Of a DNA stretch of 64,000 nt, positions 7,513 to 15,908 are shown piece by piece (positions within the stretch are counted from its first letter, which is position 1; each line of letters opens with the position of its first letter). Source of the DNA: Halorarum halophilum (GTDB lineage Archaea; Halobacteriota; Halobacteria; Halobacteriales; Haloferacaceae); NCBI RefSeq assembly GCF_013401515.1, contig NZ_CP058529.1, positions 1,674,001 through 1,738,000 on the forward strand, written 5' to 3'. Under the pieces are notes generated by a model. It was given only the letters and a program-made list of their open reading frames with translations. It was not told the DNA's origin and made no database searches. The position numbers and the translations under genes were made by a program.

Positions 7513-8682
7513 TCACTCCTCGTCGGTCTCGTTCTGCCCGTACACGAACGGCCCCCCGACCGTGAGGTACGACGGGTCGACCGCGTACGGCTTGATCTCC
7601 GTCCCGTTGATCAGTTCCGGCAGGACGATCCTGACGAAGTGGACGACGAGCACGAGCAGCATCGGCATCAGGAAGATCCCGTACCAGCCGAACATGAGCG
7701 GCCCGAGCGTGTACGCCAGCATCACCGCCCCGACGTGGAGCGACCGCCCGGAGACGTACGGCCGGAGCACGAGGTCCGGGATGGTGTCGACGACCACGAA
7801 CGAGGCGAGCGCGAAGGCGAGCACGAACCACAGCGTCCCGGTCGCGTCGAGCGCGACCGCCCGCCCGGCCATGTAGATCGCGACGGGGAAGTAGACGAGT
7901 TTCATGCCGACGAGGGGGATGAGACTCGCGACGCCGGCGAGCAGGCCGACGAGCGCCGCGGCGGGAATGGCCGCACCCTCGGGCGCGAACACGTTCAACA
8001 GCGAGTAGACGATGACGCCGATGGTGCCGGTGAGGATGGCGTTGAGGATGTTGCCGAAGAAGATGCTCTTGTAGTCGGCGTCGACGGCCCGCCCGTACGC
8101 CTCGATGACGCCCCCCTCGTCGGCGTACCGCACGAAGTACCGACTCAGCCTGCCGCCGTCCCGGAGGAGGTAGAACGCCAGCGCGAGCATCACGAACAGG
8201 TGGATGAGCGCGGTGCCGAGGACCGCCACGGTGTCGAACGCGCCCGAGAACGAGCCGATCACCGTGCCGACCGTCTCGAACGTGAGGAACCGACCCCAGT
8301 CGAGCGCCAGCAGGGCCTCCGGGCTGGTGACGCTCCCGAGCAGCTCCTCGTCGACGCCCGGGATCTGCGTGGGGTCGAACACGCCCGCCCCGTCGGCCTC
8401 CTCGGCCAGCTCGGCGAGCTGGGTGGCGACGACGAGCAGTGCGTAGGTGAACAGGAGCAGCGCCGGGAGCGCGAGCGCGAAGATGGCGACGCCGGCCGCC
8501 ACGCTCGGTTGGGGGATGCGACGGCGAATACGCTTGTACACCGGTCGCGTCGCGTAGTAGATGAAGAAGCTGAACACGAACGTGCCGATGAACGTGTAGA
8601 GGACGTACAGCACGGCGATGCCGAGGATCGCGCCGACTCCCCACCACGTCGCGCGACCGCGGTCGACCTCCGAGAGGGACAT
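7513..8682 (-). CDS. AI-2E family transporter (PerM/YdiK/TqsA type)
   Basis: A 389-aa polytopic membrane protein with about eight helices: paired N-terminal helices (residues 18-60), a long soluble segment in the middle, then the family C-terminal core. Features include FETVGTVIGSFSGAF, IGVIVYSLLNVFAPEGA, GVASLIPLVGMKLVYFP (the conserved P-x-x-G helix break) and a last pair ending LVVHFVRIVLPELI. Family members export quorum signals or ions; the substrate here is unknown. MSLSEVDRGRATWW is chosen as start; the upstream 28 residues are Pro/Arg-rich. It diverges from the MgtC/DUF4010 gene. Confidence 0.88.
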   Translation of the reverse strand: MSLSEVDRGRATWWGVGAILGIAVLYVLYTFIGTFVFSFFIYYATRPVYKRIRRRIPQPSVAAGVAIFALALPALLLFTYALLVVATQLAELAEEADGAGVFDPTQIPGVDEELLGSVTSPEALLALDWGRFLTFETVGTVIGSFSGAFDTVAVLGTALIHLFVMLALAFYLLRDGGRLSRYFVRYADEGGVIEAYGRAVDADYKSIFFGNILNAILTGTIGVIVYSLLNVFAPEGAAIPAAALVGLLAGVASLIPLVGMKLVYFPVAIYMAGRAVALDATGTLWFVLAFALASFVVVDTIPDLVLRPYVSGRSLHVGAVMLAYTLGPLMFGWYGIFLMPMLLVLVVHFVRIVLPELINGTEIKPYAVDPSYLTVGGPFVYGQNETDEE

Positions 8683-8799
8683 ACAGTCCACCGGTCGCGG
8701 AACCGACAAAAGCGTGTCGCGGGGTGGGAGGGCTTTCGGGAACCGAATCATAGGCAGGGGAGACATTAAAGGACCGCAGTCGAGTAGGGGAGAACTATC

Positions 8800-10086
8800 A
8801 TGTTTCCGCTACAGGGCGACGCCCTCGCGGGCCCCCTCTCGCTCCCGGTGGTCCGCCTCGTGCTCGCCGCCGCGCTCGGACTCTTTCTCGGCCTGGAGCG
8901 CGAGTGGTCGCAGAAGTCGGCCGGCATCCGCACGTTCTCCCTCACGAGCCTCGTCGCCGCCGTGTTCACGCTCCTCGCCGAGCAGAGCGAACTCGGGCAG
9001 GCGCTGCTGGCCGTGGGCGGCGTGCTCGTCATCGTCCAGGGGGTCCTGCTCGCCATCAGGGGGCTCCGCCAGGACGTGGAGGGGGACTCGCTCGCGCTCA
9101 CGACCTCCGTCTCGCTCATGGCGGCCTACGGCGTCGGCGCGCTCGTCGCCGGGGGCTACATCCTCGAGGGGGTGACCGTCGCGTTCGTCTCCTCGGCGCT
9201 GCTCGTTCTGAAGCGGGAACTCCACTCGTTCGCGGGCGAACTCTCCCGCGAGGAGATCCGGTCGATGATCGAGTTCGCCATCCTCGCGTTCGTCATCTAC
9301 CCGCTGCTTCCTGCGGGCCAGCAGGACGTCTACGGCATCGGCTTCGAACCGCGCGTGGCGTGGTTGATGGTGGTGACGGTCGCCGGCATCGGCATGGCGA
9401 ACTACGCGCTCGTGCGGACGTACGGCGGCCGGGGCATCGCCGTCACCGGCTTCTTCGGCGGGCTGGCGTCCTCGACCGCCGTCGTCGGGACCATGCTGGA
9501 CTACGTGAAGGGGCGCAAGGAGGGGATCTCCTACGCGGTCGCGGCGGTGTTGCTCGCCAACGCTGCGATGGCGCTCCGGAACCTCGCCATCGCCGTCGCG
9601 TTCACGATCGGCCACGACGGACGGATGCTCACAGGCGTGTTCGTCCCGCTGGGCATCCTCGTGGTCGGGAGCTTCGCCATCGCCGGGGTGACGGCGGACT
9701 GGGATACGCACGTCGACGTGGACATCGAGGACCCGTTCTCGCTGCGGAACGCCCTCGCGTTCGGCGTCGTGTTCCTGCTCATCCTCGCGGTGAGTTCGGT
9801 CGCCCAGAGCGAGTTCGGCACCGCCGGGCTGTACGTCACCGCGCTCCTCTCGGGGCTCGTCTCCTCGGCGGGCGCGACGACGTCGGCCGTCCTGCTGTAC
9901 CGCGCCGGCACCATCGGCGAGAACAGCGCGGTGATCGCGGTGCTGCTCGCGACAGCCGCCAGCGTGGCGGTCAAGGTGGGACTGGCCGCGGCGGGGCCGA
10001 GCGGGTTCTCCCGGCGGGTCGCCGGCTGGAGCGCCGCGCTCCTCGTCGCCGCCGGCGGGGCGACGGCCGCGCTGGCCGTCGCCTGA
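8800..10086 (+). CDS. MgtC/SapB and DUF4010 membrane protein
   Basis: A 428-aa membrane protein with about 12 helices. The N-terminal third is MgtC-like (LGLFLGLEREWSQKSAGIRT, the conserved G-x-E-R-x5-G-x-R signature, residues 26-45). The remainder matches DUF4010: FAILAFVIYPLLP, TGFFGGLASSTAVVGTM and LLSGLVSSAGATTSAVLLYR, including the repeated GG/SS-S-T helix motif. MgtC relatives modulate Mg2+ or P-type ATPase homeostasis, but the role of DUF4010 fusions is unknown. The ATG follows a short leader. Confidence 0.9.
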   Translation: MFPLQGDALAGPLSLPVVRLVLAAALGLFLGLEREWSQKSAGIRTFSLTSLVAAVFTLLAEQSELGQALLAVGGVLVIVQGVLLAIRGLRQDVEGDSLALTTSVSLMAAYGVGALVAGGYILEGVTVAFVSSALLVLKRELHSFAGELSREEIRSMIEFAILAFVIYPLLPAGQQDVYGIGFEPRVAWLMVVTVAGIGMANYALVRTYGGRGIAVTGFFGGLASSTAVVGTMLDYVKGRKEGISYAVAAVLLANAAMALRNLAIAVAFTIGHDGRMLTGVFVPLGILVVGSFAIAGVTADWDTHVDVDIEDPFSLRNALAFGVVFLLILAVSSVAQSEFGTAGLYVTALLSGLVSSAGATTSAVLLYRAGTIGENSAVIAVLLATAASVAVKVGLAAAGPSGFSRRVAGWSAALLVAAGGATAALAVA

Positions 10087-10169
10087 CGCGGACCGGCGGA
10101 TCGCGTGAGAGGGGGCGGCGACGGCTCAGGGGTCGGCAAGGTGTGTCGATACGGAAAGGATTACGTCGG

Positions 10170-10178
10170 CTTTATTCG
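10170..10178 (+). promoter_or_regulatory. TATA-like box of the class III aminotransferase
   Basis: CTTTATTCG, 22-30 nt ahead of the ATG, fits a leaderless start. Confidence 0.5.
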
Positions 10179-10199
10179 TCGACCCGCCGACCGGGCGAC

Positions 10200-11549
10200 A
10201 TGGACCGCGACACCGTCGAACCCAGCGTCACGACGATGCCCGGGAAGCGGGCACGGGAGTGGGCCGAGTACCACCGTGACGTGGCCGCGACGAGCACGTA
10301 CGTCTACGACTTCGTCTGGGACATCACCGACGACGCGGAGGGGCCGTTCGTCACCGACGTCGACGACAACGTCCTGCTGGATTTCACCTCCCACGTCGCC
10401 GCCGCGCCGCTCGGGTACAACAACCCGAAGATCATGGACCGCATGGCGGAGTTCGACCTCGTCGATCCGACGAAGATCGCCGGCCAGGACTTCTACCTCT
10501 CCGACGGCAGCGACCCCGGCGAGTCGTCACTCCCCGGCCCCACTGAGCTGATGCACCTCCTGACGGACGTCACCTCCCACTACGGGATGGACACCGTGTT
10601 CCTCTCGAACTCCGGCGCGGAGGCGGTCGAGAACGCCATCAAGGTGTGCTACGACAACTCCGGCGGCGGCAAGTACGGGATCACGTTCGACGGCGCCTTC
10701 CACGGCCGGACGCTCGGGGCGCTGTCGCTCAACCGCTCGAAGTCGGTCTACCGCAAGCACTTCCCCGAAATTCCGGGCGTCCACGACGTCCCGTTCTGCG
10801 ACGACGCCGGCGACGACCCGGCCGCGTGCTCGTGCGGCTTCTTCGTCGACGGCGGCGAGACCTCCGTCCTGCGCGAGAAGCTCCACCCGAAGCGCGGGCA
10901 CGTCGACGCGGAGGAGGTGTCCTACCTCATCATGGAGCCGATCCAGGGCGAGGGGGGCTACCGGTTCCCGAGCGAGGCGTTCATGCGGGAGGTCGCCGAC
11001 CTCTGTTCGGAGTACGACATCCCCCTGATCGCCGACGAGATCCAGTCGGGGCTCGGCCGCACGGGCGAGATGTGGGGCTCGGACCACTACGCCGTCGAAC
11101 CCGACATCATCACGGCGGCGAAGGGCGCACGGGTCGGCGCGACCATCGGCCGCGAGGACCTGTTCCCCGACGAGCGGGCCAGGCTCTCCTCGACGTGGGG
11201 CGCCGGGGACATCGTGGCCTCGATGCAGGGCGTGTTCACCCTGGAGGCGATCCAGGAGCACGACCTGCTAGCGAACGCGGTCGCCCGCGGCGAGCAGTTC
11301 CAGGAGACGCTGACCGACGCCGATCCCGACGGCGTCGCCGACGTACGCGGCAAGGGGCTGATGCTCGGCGTCGAGTTCGAGTCGCAGGAACTGCGCGACG
11401 ACGTCCAGCACGAGGCGCTCACCGACGGCCTGCTCACCCTCTCCTGTGGCTACGACGTCCTGCGGATCCTCCCGCCGCTCGACGTGACCGAACGCGAGAT
11501 CGGCATCGGCACGGACATGCTCCTCGACGCGATCGAGGAAGCGGCGTAG
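10200..11549 (+). CDS. Class III PLP-dependent aminotransferase
   Basis: A 449-aa fold-type I aminotransferase. Visible are LSNSGAEAVENAIK (PLP-phosphate region), FDGAFHGRTLGALSL, the PLP-pyridine Asp in LIADEIQSGLGRTG, and the Schiff-base Lys in TAAKGARVG. A small Cys-containing insertion (DDPAACSCGFF) lies mid-protein. Class III enzymes act on omega-amino groups (acetylornithine, GABA, diamino acids, glutamate semialdehyde). The unusual N-terminus, MDRDTVEPSVTTMPGKRAREW, puts it in an archaeal subgroup of uncertain substrate. It stands alone and is followed by a structured spacer. Confidence 0.9.
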   Translation: MDRDTVEPSVTTMPGKRAREWAEYHRDVAATSTYVYDFVWDITDDAEGPFVTDVDDNVLLDFTSHVAAAPLGYNNPKIMDRMAEFDLVDPTKIAGQDFYLSDGSDPGESSLPGPTELMHLLTDVTSHYGMDTVFLSNSGAEAVENAIKVCYDNSGGGKYGITFDGAFHGRTLGALSLNRSKSVYRKHFPEIPGVHDVPFCDDAGDDPAACSCGFFVDGGETSVLREKLHPKRGHVDAEEVSYLIMEPIQGEGGYRFPSEAFMREVADLCSEYDIPLIADEIQSGLGRTGEMWGSDHYAVEPDIITAAKGARVGATIGREDLFPDERARLSSTWGAGDIVASMQGVFTLEAIQEHDLLANAVARGEQFQETLTDADPDGVADVRGKGLMLGVEFESQELRDDVQHEALTDGLLTLSCGYDVLRILPPLDVTEREIGIGTDMLLDAIEEAA

Positions 11550-11618
11550 AAACGGCCGGTACGAAACTCCTCCTGCGACGATTTCGAGCAACCGACTGCG
11601 GTGTCACCAGCAGTCGTA

Positions 11619-11746
11619 CCGCGAGCAAGGGAGGCACGGCGAAGCCGTGCCGACCGCGCTCGCGGTGTTTTGGCATGAACGGGTTTTACCGGGGTTCGAC
11701 GAGCGAGGGCGGCTTCGCCGCCCGAACGAGGAGGACCCCGGTAAAA
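11619..11746. repeat. Nested intergenic palindromes
   Basis: Two cruciform-like units lie in tandem. Unit 1: CCGCGAGC (11619-11626) / GCTCGCGG (11658-11665) encloses GGCACGGC-GAA-GCCGTGCC (11633-11651). Unit 2: TTTTACCGGGGT (11684-11695) / ACCCCGGTAAAA (11735-11746) encloses GGGCGGC-TTC-GCCGCCC (11707-11723). All arms are perfect. They lie between two convergent genes, so a bidirectional terminator or a haloarchaeal palindromic repeat is the likely explanation. Confidence 0.7.
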
Positions 11747-11771
11747 GAGGTTCCTTGGAAGCGGTTCGTTC

Positions 11772-12092
11772 CTACATCTGGTACCTGCGCTCGTCGTCGC
11801 GCTGGGGGTACTGGTCCCGGCCGGTCATCTCGTCGTAGGTCATGCCGGCGAGGTACTCGTCGTAGGTGACGTCGAACCCCTGCCGGAGGTTGAAGTCGAG
11901 ATCGCCGGTGTCGACCGATGCGCGGAACAGCGCGTGGACGCCCCGTCGGATCAGTTCGTCGCGGTCGGCGTCGAAGGCCGCCGCGAGCATCGCGAGTTCG
12001 TTGCGCGTCTCCCGGTCGAGTTCGACCGTCACCTCGTCGTCGAGGTCGCCGTACGCGTCGCCGAGGTCGGCCTCGAGTTTGTCGAGTCCCAT
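11772..12092 (-). CDS. Small protein with ribbon-helix-helix-like segment
   Basis: A 106-aa acidic protein. Residues about 20-55 (VTVELDRETRNELAMLA, then DRDELIRRGVHALF) have the strand-helix-helix pattern of a MetJ/Arc-type domain. The C-terminal part (LRQGFDVTYDEYLAGMTYDEMTG) is unfamiliar. DNA binding is therefore possible but unproven. It follows the 50-aa membrane protein gene on the same strand with a 36-nt gap, so the two may be co-transcribed. Confidence 0.65.
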   Translation of the reverse strand: MGLDKLEADLGDAYGDLDDEVTVELDRETRNELAMLAAAFDADRDELIRRGVHALFRASVDTGDLDFNLRQGFDVTYDEYLAGMTYDEMTGRDQYPQRDDERRYQM

Positions 12093-12128
12093 GGCCGGAA
12101 GAGGGCGGAGGGCCGGATACCAGTTACG

Positions 12129-12281
12129 CTACGCGGTCTTCACGGCCATCGCGACGGCGATCCCCACGAGCGCGACTGCGACTACGGCCGCGACGGGACC
12201 GTAGGAGTTCCCGGCGAGCAGTGTTACAGGGACGGTGAGAAGTCCTACCCCGGCACCCAGCCAGACGGCGGAGTTCGACAC
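12129..12281 (-). CDS. Two-TM mini membrane protein, 50 aa
   Basis: A GTG-started ORF below the usual length cut-off. It is almost wholly hydrophobic: helix 1 AVWLGAGVGLLTVPVTLLA, a Gly-Asn-Ser-Tyr-Gly turn, then helix 2 VAAVVAVALVGIAVAMAV, ending KTA. The clean two-helix hairpin with a polar turn and a charged end argues for a real membrane protein. No family is recognised. It lies just upstream of the RHH-like gene and diverges from mutY. Confidence 0.55.
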   Translation of the reverse strand: MSNSAVWLGAGVGLLTVPVTLLAGNSYGPVAAVVAVALVGIAVAMAVKTA

Positions 12282-12437
12282 ACACAATCGAAACCGAGCG
12301 CCGGTTGTAAACCTTCTGCAGGCACTGGATGGGGGTCGGGGACGAGTCTCAGGAGGGGGCCGTGCGGGGCGGCCGTTCGCCCCACCCGTCGCCCCCGACC
12401 GTGACCGATAAACGCCCGCCCGTCGCAGGTGCTATCG

Positions 12438-13361
12438 ATGACGGACCGCCTCCCGGAACTGGCCGCCGACGCGGACGTCGAAGCCGCCCGCGAGGCGCTC
12501 GTCTCGTGGTACGAGGCGGACCACCGGGAGTTCCCGTGGCGCCGGACCGACGACCCGTACCGCATCCTCGTCTCGGAGGTGATGAGCCAGCAGACCCAGC
12601 TCTCGCGGGTCGAGGAGGCGTACGCCGACTTCCTCGACCGCTGGCCGGCGGTGACCGACCTCGCGGCGGCCGAGCGCGGCGACGTCGTCGCGTTCTGGTC
12701 GGCCCACTCGCTGGGGTACAACAACCGGGCGAAGTACCTCCACGAGGCCGCGAACCAGGTGGTGGACGAGTACGACGGCTCGTTCCCGGAGTCGCCCGAC
12801 GAGCTGCAGGAGCTGATGGGCGTCGGCCCGTACACCGCGAACGCCGTCGCCTCGTTCGCGTTCAACAACGGCGACGCCGTGGTGGACACGAACGTCAAGC
12901 GGGTTCTCCACCGCGCGTTCGGCGTTCCCGACGACGACGCGGCGTTCGAGGAGGCCGCGTCGTCCCTGATGCCCGCGGGCGAGTCGCGGGTCTGGAACAA
13001 CGCGATCATGGAACTGGGCGGCGTCGCCTGCGGCACGACGCCTCGGTGCGAGGAGGCCGGCTGTCCGTGGCGGCGCTGGTGTCACGCCTACAGGACCGGC
13101 GACTTCACGGCGCCCGACGTCCCCGAGCAGCCGAGCTTCGAGGGGAGCCGGCGCCAGTTCCGCGGCCGCGTCGTTTCGACGCTGAAGGAGTACGACGAAC
13201 TCCCGCTGTCGAAGCTCGGCCCCCGAATCCGAGTGGACTACGCGCCAGGCGGCGAGTACGGTCGCGAGTGGCTCGACGGGCTGCTCGCGGACCTGGCCGA
13301 CGACGGGTTGGTCGAGGTCGAGGCGGGCGACGGCGAGACCGTCGCGCGGCTTCGGCGGTAA
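12438..13361 (+). CDS. mutY: A/G-specific adenine DNA glycosylase
   Basis: A 307-aa base-excision repair enzyme that removes adenine opposite 8-oxoguanine. Visible are FPWRRTDDPYRILVSEVMSQ with catalytic Glu47, the helix-hairpin-helix LMGVGPYTANAVASFA (127-142), and catalytic Asp150 in DAVVDTNVKRVL. Four cysteines (C198, C204, C209, C215) follow the domain as in the 4Fe-4S loop, but the spacing is C-x5-C-x4-C-x5-C rather than the usual C-x6-C-x2-C-x5-C. The C-terminal segment is shorter than bacterial NUDIX-like tails and looks like a small winged-helix or charged domain. The ATG is three codons inside a GTG-started frame. Confidence 0.9.
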   Translation: MTDRLPELAADADVEAAREALVSWYEADHREFPWRRTDDPYRILVSEVMSQQTQLSRVEEAYADFLDRWPAVTDLAAAERGDVVAFWSAHSLGYNNRAKYLHEAANQVVDEYDGSFPESPDELQELMGVGPYTANAVASFAFNNGDAVVDTNVKRVLHRAFGVPDDDAAFEEAASSLMPAGESRVWNNAIMELGGVACGTTPRCEEAGCPWRRWCHAYRTGDFTAPDVPEQPSFEGSRRQFRGRVVSTLKEYDELPLSKLGPRIRVDYAPGGEYGREWLDGLLADLADDGLVEVEAGDGETVARLRR

Positions 13362-13469
13362 GTCGGCGATCGGTCCACCCGTCGCGAACTCCTTTGCTCT
13401 TCGAGTCCAGCACGTACCGTAGTCCCGGCACCGTCAGCGCGAACCGGCGCAGCTGGTCACCACCCATAT

Positions 13470-13486
13470 GTACAACCTAGTTGTAC
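13470..13486. promoter_or_regulatory. Palindromic operator candidate GTACAAC-CTA-GTTGTAC
   Basis: A perfect 7-bp inverted repeat with a 3-nt spacer, centred 17 nt ahead of the chosen ATG of the AIR-synthase-like gene. A dimeric repressor bound here would cover the start region. Because ThiD-ThiN is second in this operon, and the archaeal regulator ThiR has a ThiN-type sensor domain, a thiamine-responsive site is a reasonable guess, but it is not demonstrated. Confidence 0.5.
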
Positions 13487-13494
13487 ACCCGGGT

Positions 13495-14517
13495 ATGGCC
13501 AACCTCGGAAAGGTCGACCGCGAGTTCTTCGACGAACTGATCTACCCGAACCTCGGCGCGGACAGGGAGGACGTGACGCTCGAACCCCAGCACGGCGTCG
13601 ACTTCGGCGCGATCGCCGTCGGCGGGCGAAGCGTCGTACTGGCGACGGATCCGGTGTTCGTCATGCCGTCGCTCGGCTTCGAGCGTGCGGCGTGGTTCGC
13701 GTTCCACATCCTGATGAGCGACGTGGCCGTGAGCGGTCTGCCGCCCACCCACCTCTCGATCGATTTCAACCTCCCGCCCGAGATCACCGACGACCAGTTC
13801 CGCACCCTCTGGGAGACGTTCGACCGCGAGGCACGCGATCTCGGCGTCGGCGTCGTCACCGGCCACACCGCCCGCTACGCCGGCTGTAACTACCCGATGG
13901 TCGGCGGCGCGACGGTCCTCGGCGTGGGCGACCCCGACGACGTCGTCCGCCCCGACGGCGCGCGGCCGGGTGACGCCGTCGTCGTCACCAAGGGACCGGC
14001 GATCGAGACGACCGGACTGCTCTCCATCCAGTTCGAGGAGCTACTCGACCTGCCTGCCGACACCGTCGAGGCCGCCCAGGAGCGCTTCTCGGACATGAGC
14101 CCCGTGCGCGACGCGCTGACCGCGGCCGCGGCCGGCGACGTGACCGCGATGCACGACGCCACCGAGTGCGGCGTCTACGGCGGGCTCTTCGAACTGGCGC
14201 GGGCCGGCGGCGTCCGACTCGACGTCAAACGCGACGAGATCCCGGTGCTCCCGGGCGTCCGGGAGATCTGCGACTTCTTCGATATCGACCCGTGGGCGGC
14301 GATCAGCGAGGGAACGCTCCTCTGCACCGTCGCGCCGGGGAACGTCGGGGACGTCCTCGACGCGCTCGACGCCGAGGGGATCCCGGCGGCCGAGGTCGGG
14401 ACGGCGAGCGATGGCGACGGCGTGTACGTGGACGGCGACCGCATCGAACACCCCGGCGTCGACCCCTTCTGGGGCGCCTTCGAGGAGAACATGGAGAAAC
14501 TGGAGGAGAGCTCGTGA
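13495..14517 (+). CDS. AIR synthase-like ATP-binding protein
   Basis: A 340-aa member of the PurM/ThiL/HypE/SelD superfamily. Features include [25 protein letters not shown] (N-terminal strand block), [20 protein letters not shown] (the Asp-rich ATP/Mg region), [22 protein letters not shown], and [21 protein letters not shown] in the second domain. It is not plainly PurM, ThiL or HypE; archaeal copies are often labelled AIR-synthase-related. The earlier ATG at 13468 would place the operator palindrome inside the coding region, so the inner ATG is preferred. It overlaps the ThiD-ThiN gene by 4 nt (GTGA), supporting a shared operon and possibly a thiamine-linked role. Confidence 0.82.
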   Translation: MANLGKVDREFFDELIYPNLGADREDVTLEPQHGVDFGAIAVGGRSVVLATDPVFVMPSLGFERAAWFAFHILMSDVAVSGLPPTHLSIDFNLPPEITDDQFRTLWETFDREARDLGVGVVTGHTARYAGCNYPMVGGATVLGVGDPDDVVRPDGARPGDAVVVTKGPAIETTGLLSIQFEELLDLPADTVEAAQERFSDMSPVRDALTAAAAGDVTAMHDATECGVYGGLFELARAGGVRLDVKRDEIPVLPGVREICDFFDIDPWAAISEGTLLCTVAPGNVGDVLDALDAEGIPAAEVGTASDGDGVYVDGDRIEHPGVDPFWGAFEENMEKLEESS

Positions 14518-15884
14518 TCCGAACGTCGGCGCCCGAACTCCGGCCTGTTTCGCTCACGATCGCCGGGAGCGACTCGGGCGGCGGCGCGGGGATACAGGCC
14601 GACATCAAGACGATGGAGGCCCGCGGCGCGTTCGCGACCAGCGTGATCACGAGCGTGACGGCACAGAACACGCGCGGCGTGCGAAGCGCGTACACGCTCC
14701 TGCTCGAGGAGATCGAGGCGCAGTACGAGGCGGTCGTCTCCGACTTCGACGTGCGCGCGGTGAAGACGGGCATGCTCGCCGAAGCGCCGGTCGTCGAGCG
14801 CGTGACGGAGTGGGCGGCCGACGTCGACGCTCCCGTCGTCGTCGACCCCGTGATGATCGCGACCTCCGGCGACCGACTACTCGAACCCGCGGGCGAGGAC
14901 GCCTACGAGGCGTTGATCCGGGAGTCCACGCTGGTCACGCCCAACGCGGACGAGGCGGCGGTACTCACCGACGTCAGGCCGGTCGACGCCGAAACGGCCC
15001 GGGAGGCCGGCGAGGTGCTGGTCGACCGCGGCGCGACCGCGGCGCTCGTGAAGGGCGGTCACGTCGAGGGGGAGTCGGTCCGGGACGTGCTCGTGACCGG
15101 CGACGACGTCGAGGAGTTCGTCCACCCGCGGATCGCAACCGACGCGACCCACGGCTCCGGCTGTACCCTGTCGAGCGCCATCGCCGCGAACCTCGCGCAG
15201 GGGGAGTCGCTGAAGCCGGCCGTCGAGCGGGGCGTCGAGTTCACAGAGCGGGCGGTCCGCTACCCGCTGGACGTCGGAGCGGGTTCCGGATCGGTCCACC
15301 ACCTGGCCGAACTCCGCGAGCGGGCCGCCCGCCAGCCGACGGCCGAGCGGGTCGAGGCGGTCGTCCGCGCGTTCGTCGACGCCGACGTCGGCCCGCTCGT
15401 CCCCGAGGTGGGGATGAACGTGGTCGGCGCGACCCCGTACGCCGAGTCGGTCGGCGAGACCGCCGCCGTCGAGGGCCGCATCACGCGTACGCTGGACGGC
15501 GTGCATCCGAACCGCGGCGTCCGGTTCGGGGCCTCCAGCCACGTCGCGCGGTTCCTGCTCGCGACGCGCGAGCGCGACCCGAGCCTGCGGTTCGCCGTCA
15601 ACTGCCGCTTCGACGGGGAGGTCGAGGCGGCGCTCCCCGCGCTCGACGGGCCGGTGAGCGAGTTCGAGCGCGCGGAGGAGCCGGAGGACGTGAAGGCCGA
15701 GGAGGGGAGTACGATGGGGTGGGGCGCCCGTCGGTCGTTCGAGCGAGTCGACGGCACGCCGGTCGCGGTGGTCGACCGCGGGGAGGTCGGGAAGGAGGCG
15801 ATCGTCAAGCTCCTGGCCGACGACGCGGAGACACTGCGCGAGCGGACGCTGTCGTTGCTCGGGGCGGTGGCCGCCGGTGGCTGA
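14514..15884 (+). CDS. thiD: Bifunctional HMP(-P) kinase / ThiN thiamine-phosphate synthase
   Basis: A 456-aa fusion starting at GTG. The N-terminal ThiD (about 15-275) shows [19 protein letters not shown], the [15 protein letters not shown] block and the ribokinase-family anion hole [18 protein letters not shown]. The C-terminal ThiN (about 285-456) shows [15 protein letters not shown] and [19 protein letters not shown]. ThiD phosphorylates hydroxymethylpyrimidine and its phosphate. ThiN joins HMP-PP to thiazole phosphate and replaces ThiE in archaea. The 4-nt overlap with the upstream gene shows translational coupling. It converges with the Gfo/Idh gene. Confidence 0.92.
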   Translation: MIRTSAPELRPVSLTIAGSDSGGGAGIQADIKTMEARGAFATSVITSVTAQNTRGVRSAYTLLLEEIEAQYEAVVSDFDVRAVKTGMLAEAPVVERVTEWAADVDAPVVVDPVMIATSGDRLLEPAGEDAYEALIRESTLVTPNADEAAVLTDVRPVDAETAREAGEVLVDRGATAALVKGGHVEGESVRDVLVTGDDVEEFVHPRIATDATHGSGCTLSSAIAANLAQGESLKPAVERGVEFTERAVRYPLDVGAGSGSVHHLAELRERAARQPTAERVEAVVRAFVDADVGPLVPEVGMNVVGATPYAESVGETAAVEGRITRTLDGVHPNRGVRFGASSHVARFLLATRERDPSLRFAVNCRFDGEVEAALPALDGPVSEFERAEEPEDVKAEEGSTMGWGARRSFERVDGTPVAVVDRGEVGKEAIVKLLADDAETLRERTLSLLGAVAAGG

Positions 15885-15908
15885 GGCCGTCCCCCACGCG
15901 CGGAGCCG

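Noticed and set aside
8904-11549. 881-codon open frame spanning the MgtC/DUF4010 gene and the aminotransferase
   Set aside because: Its first half is an Arg/Gly-rich antisense-like shadow of the MgtC gene; only the part from the ATG at 10200 encodes the aminotransferase, which has its own promoter box.
12329-13480. 383-codon frame on the same strand as mutY
   Set aside because: Arg/Pro/Gly-rich shadow of mutY in another frame, with no motifs.
13468-13494. Upstream ATG for the AIR-synthase-like gene
   Set aside because: It would place a perfect operator-like palindrome inside the coding sequence and add a non-conserved MYNLVVHPG peptide.
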